This document shows positions 7,267 through 9,984 of a stretch of 9,984 bases of DNA, one piece after another (position 1 is the stretch's first letter; every line of letters begins with the position of its first letter). Source of the stretch: an uncultured Haloferula sp. (GTDB lineage Bacteria; Verrucomicrobiota; Verrucomicrobiae; Verrucomicrobiales; Akkermansiaceae); NCBI GenBank assembly GCA_946481625.1, contig CAMLOZ010000082.1, positions 1-9,984 on the forward strand, in the 5' to 3' direction. The notes under the pieces are model-generated. The model saw nothing but the letters and a program-made list of their open reading frames with translations. It had not been told where the DNA came from and did not search any database. The position numbers and the translations under genes were made by a program.

Positions 7267-8193
7267 ATGTTCAAAGTCCTTTTCAGCCGCCTCTTGCAGA
7301 GCATCATCGTGCTCTTCCTGCTCTACACGATCACTTGGGTCCTGTTGCGGCAGTTGCCCGGCAACCCGCTGCAGCGCGAGAAGGCGATGCCCGCGCACAT
7401 CGAGAAGAAGATGACCGCCTACTACGGTCTCGATCGGCCGCTCCCCGAGCAGTATGGCAAGCAGCTCGGGAATTTCCTGAAGGGCGATCCGGGCTACTCC
7501 TTCCGCCTCGAAGGCAAGCCGGTGATCGAGATCATCCGGCAGGCCTTCCCCGTCTCCGTGCAGCTCGGGGTGATTGCGATGGCCATCGCGGTCTCCATCG
7601 GGATCCCCGCCGGCTGCATCGCCGCGGCCCGCAAGAACGGTCTGCTAGACACCGGCACGATGGCGGTGGCGATGATCGGGATCTGCCTGCCCTCCTTCGT
7701 CACGGGCCCGATCCTCGCTGAATATTTCGGCCGCGAACTGCAGTGGCTGCCCGCCCACGGCTGGGCCGCAGGGGATCCATCGACATGGATTCTACCAGCC
7801 ATCGCGCTGGGTCTGGGATATGCCGCTTATCTCTCGCGCCTGAGCCGCGCCGGGATGCTGGATACCTTGTCGCAGGACTTCGTCCGCACGGCGAAGGCCA
7901 AGGGCGTGCCCGGCTGGCGGATCCTGATCAAGCACTGCCTGCGCGGCGGGCTGATTCCCTCGGTGGCCTACATCGGGCCCGCCTTCGCCGGGATCATCTC
8001 CGGCTCGCTGGTGATCGAGACCGTGTTCCAAATCCCGGGTTTGGGACGGCACTTCATCAAGTCCATCGAGACGCGGGACTACCCGGTGATCCTGGGCGTC
8101 ACGATGCTCTACGGAGCATTGGTCATCATCGCGAACTTCCTCACGGACATCGCCAGCGTGTGGCTGAACCCGCGCATGAAGAAATCCTCCTGA
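7267..8193 (+). CDS. oppB: Peptide ABC transporter permease, OppB/DppB type
   Basis: A 308-residue inner-membrane permease, very close to the usual OppB length (306 in E. coli). It opens with RLLQSIIVLFLLYTITWVLLR and then the LPGNP motif (30-34). A short periplasmic loop has YGLDRPLPEQYG (53-64) and a GDPGYSF segment. Further helices lead to the EAA loop DFVRTAKAKGVPGWRILIKH (204-223), then GSLVIETVFQIPGLG (246-260) and a C-terminal WLNPR. All expected family blocks are present and in order, with none of the loop expansion seen in the minus-strand permeases. The gap to the preceding binding-protein gene is 12 nt, so the two are almost surely co-transcribed. The specific symbol is a family-level call; DppB or a murein-peptide permease would look similar. 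Confidence 0.95.
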   Translation: MFKVLFSRLLQSIIVLFLLYTITWVLLRQLPGNPLQREKAMPAHIEKKMTAYYGLDRPLPEQYGKQLGNFLKGDPGYSFRLEGKPVIEIIRQAFPVSVQLGVIAMAIAVSIGIPAGCIAAARKNGLLDTGTMAVAMIGICLPSFVTGPILAEYFGRELQWLPAHGWAAGDPSTWILPAIALGLGYAAYLSRLSRAGMLDTLSQDFVRTAKAKGVPGWRILIKHCLRGGLIPSVAYIGPAFAGIISGSLVIETVFQIPGLGRHFIKSIETRDYPVILGVTMLYGALVIIANFLTDIASVWLNPRMKKSS

Positions 8194-8229
8194 TCCGCTT
8201 CCCCGGTCGCACCCGCCTCCATCGCTTTC

Positions 8230-9201
8230 ATGACGTCCGTCGAAAAAAGTTCATCCCTGTGGTTCGATGCCTGGCTGCGCCTGCGCCGCAACCGTGCCGC
8301 CGTGGCCGGCCTGGTCGTGCTGGTGCTCATCGGCTTGGCCTGCATCGTCCTGCCCTCGATCGAAGGTTTCCTGGAAGATCCGAACAAGACGGACATCCTG
8401 CACCGCAATCTGAAACCCGGCGCGGGGCATTGGTTCGGCACCGATCACCTCGGGCGCGACCTGTTCTCGCGGGTCCTCTTCGGCGGGCGGATCTCGATAG
8501 CGGTGGGCCTGATTACCACGATGGTCTCGGTCACCATCGGAATCTTCTGGGGTGCTGTGGCAGGCTATGTCGGGGGACGTGTCGATGCCTTCATGATGCG
8601 GGTGGTGGACATTCTCTTCGCCCTGCCCTTCCTCGTGATCATCATCATCCTGAGCCAGATCCTCTCGCCCTTGACCGCCGCTTGGTCGGAGTGGTCGGTG
8701 GACTTGATCGCCGGCAAGGATGCCGACCAGACGGCTCTCGGCAACACCCGCAACTGGGTGGAACCGCTGGTGACGCTGATTCCGGTTTTCATCGCGATCG
8801 GTGCGCTCTCCTGGCTCACCATTTCCCGGATCGTGCGCGCGCAGGTGCAGAGCTTCGCCAACCTTGAATTCGTCGAGGCCGCCCGCTCGCTGGGCCTTGG
8901 CAACCTGCGGATCCTCTTCCGCCACATCCTGCCGAACACGCTCGGACCGATCATCGTTTATACCACCCTGACGATCCCGGGGGTGATGATGCTGGAGGCG
9001 ACCCTGTCTTTCCTCGGACTGGGCGTGAAGGCACCGAATAGCTCCTGGGGTGTGCTAATCCAAGAGGGCGCGAATTTCATGCTGACGAACCCGATGCAGC
9101 TCACCTTCCCTGCCCTATTCTTCTCGCTGACCTTGTTTTCGCTGAACTTCCTGGGCGACGGCCTGCGGGATGCGCTGGATCCGAAGGCGGCAAAGGACTA
9201 A
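8230..9201 (+). CDS. oppC: Peptide ABC transporter permease, OppC/DppC type
   Basis: A 323-residue inner-membrane permease partnering the OppB-type subunit 36 nt upstream. After a cytoplasmic start with RLRRNRAAVAG, the first helix is at about 24-42. The periplasmic GTDHLGRDLFSRVLFGGRIS motif (70-89) and the AGYVGGRVDAFMMRVVDILFALP block (111-133) are typical of OppC/DppC. The EAA loop EFVEAARSLGLGNLRILFRH (213-232), then ATLSFLGLGV, SSWG and the end GLRDALDP complete the family pattern. It is somewhat longer than E. coli OppC (about 300). The extra part is a hydrophilic insertion at about 148-180 with AGKDADQTALGNTRNW, probably an enlarged periplasmic loop. No ATPase gene follows. No clear ribosome binding site is visible before the ATG at 8230. 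Confidence 0.95.
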   Translation: MTSVEKSSSLWFDAWLRLRRNRAAVAGLVVLVLIGLACIVLPSIEGFLEDPNKTDILHRNLKPGAGHWFGTDHLGRDLFSRVLFGGRISIAVGLITTMVSVTIGIFWGAVAGYVGGRVDAFMMRVVDILFALPFLVIIIILSQILSPLTAAWSEWSVDLIAGKDADQTALGNTRNWVEPLVTLIPVFIAIGALSWLTISRIVRAQVQSFANLEFVEAARSLGLGNLRILFRHILPNTLGPIIVYTTLTIPGVMMLEATLSFLGLGVKAPNSSWGVLIQEGANFMLTNPMQLTFPALFFSLTLFSLNFLGDGLRDALDPKAAKD

Positions 9202-9254
9202 GCCGACGCCGGATTCTACTAGCCAAATCGGCAGGGAAATGCGTTCATCCGAAC

Positions 9255-9932
9255 ATGTCAGATCGCATTGCCGACATGCCATTGGACGAGCGTCCGCGCG
9301 AGAAGCTGGCGAAATTTGGCCCGACGGCGCTCGATAATGCCGAGCTTCTTGCGATCTTCCTGCGAACCGGCATCGTGGGAAGGAGCGACCTGCTGGAACA
9401 CTACGGGTCGATCGGATCGCTTGGGAGTGCCGGAGTGGTGGAACTGTCGAAGCAACCGGGGCTGGGCTTGGCGAAGGCATGCCAGCTTGTGGCGGCTTTC
9501 GAGCTCGGAGCCCGGGCCGCACGGGAGCAACTCGCTCAGACGCCGCTGGATGCACCGGAGATCATCTACCGGACCTTTGCTCCGCAACTCGCGTGGCTCC
9601 GCCAAGAGAAGCTGATCGTGGCCCTGCTGGATACCCGGTTGCGGCACGCCGGGACTGTGGAGGTCAGCTCCGGAAATCTCAATGAAACGGTGGCCCATCC
9701 CCGCGAGGTGCTGCGGCCGGTGATCACCCGCGGAGCCTTCGGCTTTGTGCTGATCCACAACCACCCCTCCGGAGACCCGACGCCAAGCAAGGCGGACGAG
9801 CATTTCACCCGGCGGATCAACGAGGCGGCGGACCTGATGCAGGTGAAATTCCTGGACCACGTGATCGTCGGCAGGCCCGACCACGGGAGGGAGCCCTACT
9901 TCTCGTTCCGGGAAGCGGGCGTGGTGAGCTAA
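9255..9932 (+). CDS. radC: RadC/UPF0758 family protein, JAMM metalloprotease-like fold
   Basis: A 225-residue protein matching the RadC (UPF0758) family in length and layout. The N-terminal block has ERPREKL (12-18) and AELLAIFLRTG (29-39), then a helix-hairpin-helix-like segment PGLGLAKACQLVAAFELG (68-85). The C-terminal JAMM/MPN domain has AHPREV (147-152) and the metal-binding signature HNHPSGDPTPSKAD (168-181), with His168, His170 and Asp181 in place. It ends with DHVIVG and YFSFRE, as usual. The family was once linked to DNA repair, but that role is disputed and its cellular function is unsettled. The segment between LRTG and the helix-hairpin-helix looks several residues shorter than in typical members. 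It lies 53 nt after the OppC-type gene on the same strand; the gap and unrelated function suggest it is a separate unit, although read-through is possible. Confidence 0.95.
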   Translation: MSDRIADMPLDERPREKLAKFGPTALDNAELLAIFLRTGIVGRSDLLEHYGSIGSLGSAGVVELSKQPGLGLAKACQLVAAFELGARAAREQLAQTPLDAPEIIYRTFAPQLAWLRQEKLIVALLDTRLRHAGTVEVSSGNLNETVAHPREVLRPVITRGAFGFVLIHNHPSGDPTPSKADEHFTRRINEAADLMQVKFLDHVIVGRPDHGREPYFSFREAGVVS

Positions 9933-9940
9933 AGGCAGAA

Positions 9941-9958
9941 GTTCCAAGTGCCAGGAAC
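9941..9958. repeat. Short inverted repeat after radC
   Basis: GTTCC and GGAAC form a 5-bp stem around the 8-base loop AAGTGCCA, beginning 8 nt after the radC stop. No run of T follows, so it is not a standard intrinsic terminator. It could be a weak 3' hairpin or the edge of a dispersed genomic repeat cut by the window end. Confidence 0.25.
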
Positions 9959-9984
9959 AGCCGGGAAAGCCAAAAGGCGACCCG

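Noticed and set aside
5500..7398. A 632-codon open frame on the minus strand opposite the OppA-type gene
   Set aside because: It lies antisense to a clearly recognisable lipoprotein gene, has a His/Val/Gly/Arg-rich composition typical of GC-rich shadow frames, and shows no known domain.
9202..9254. Possible terminator between the OppC-type gene and radC (GCCGA and TCGGC)
   Set aside because: The stem is only 5 bp around a loop of about 21 bases and has no following T run, so it is not a credible intrinsic terminator.
9258..9947. A 229-codon minus-strand frame opposite radC
   Set aside because: It is antisense to an intact RadC-family gene with conserved motifs, and its own translation shows no recognisable family.
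1..9984. Mobile element, CRISPR array, tRNA/rRNA or defence system
   Set aside because: No transposase or integrase motifs, regularly spaced repeats, tRNA-like clover patterns or defence-gene motifs were seen. The window is explained by transporter genes and radC.

Overview
The window is GC-rich, densely coded bacterial DNA carrying two divergently transcribed peptide-type ABC transporter gene sets, followed by a radC-family gene. Both substrate-binding proteins are lipoproteins with clear lipoboxes. Ribosome binding sites are weak or absent in front of most genes. The YejB/YejE-type permeases are enlarged. This combination would fit the Planctomycetes-Verrucomicrobia group, with Verrucomicrobiota my best guess. 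That placement is inferred from general style and is not proven by any marker gene here.

Minus strand, read from about 5467 down to 1: a tightly packed operon encodes a YejB-type permease (TTG start), a YejE-type permease, a YejA-type lipoprotein and the first 184 residues of an oligopeptide-family ATPase cut by the window edge. Adjacent genes are separated by 1 nt or overlap by 4 nt, so translational coupling is likely. The order is B-E-A-ATPase rather than the A-B-E-F order of E. coli. The YejB- and YejE-type permeases are much longer than their E. coli counterparts. The extra length lies mainly in the predicted periplasmic loop after the first core helix. In the YejE-type protein this loop appears to carry two MORN_2-like repeats, and an extra N-terminal transmembrane hairpin is also present.

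The 188-bp divergent intergenic region (5468-5655) must hold the promoters for both directions. It contains a plausible minus-strand sigma-70-like promoter, a 9-bp tandem repeat and a 13-bp hairpin-forming palindrome just upstream of the plus-strand genes.

Plus strand, 5656-9201: an OppA-type binding lipoprotein and OppB- and OppC-type permeases, with no ATPase gene after them. The next gene, at 9255-9932, is a RadC/JAMM-family protein. The plus-strand importer must therefore take its ATPases from elsewhere, and the minus-strand operon next door is an obvious candidate donor.

The likely role of both sets is import of oligopeptides or peptide-like compounds (peptide antibiotics, murein peptides) across the inner membrane. 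Nothing here looks like a mobile element, CRISPR array, RNA gene or defence system. The most unusual items are the remodelled YejE-type permease and the ATPase-less partner transporter.
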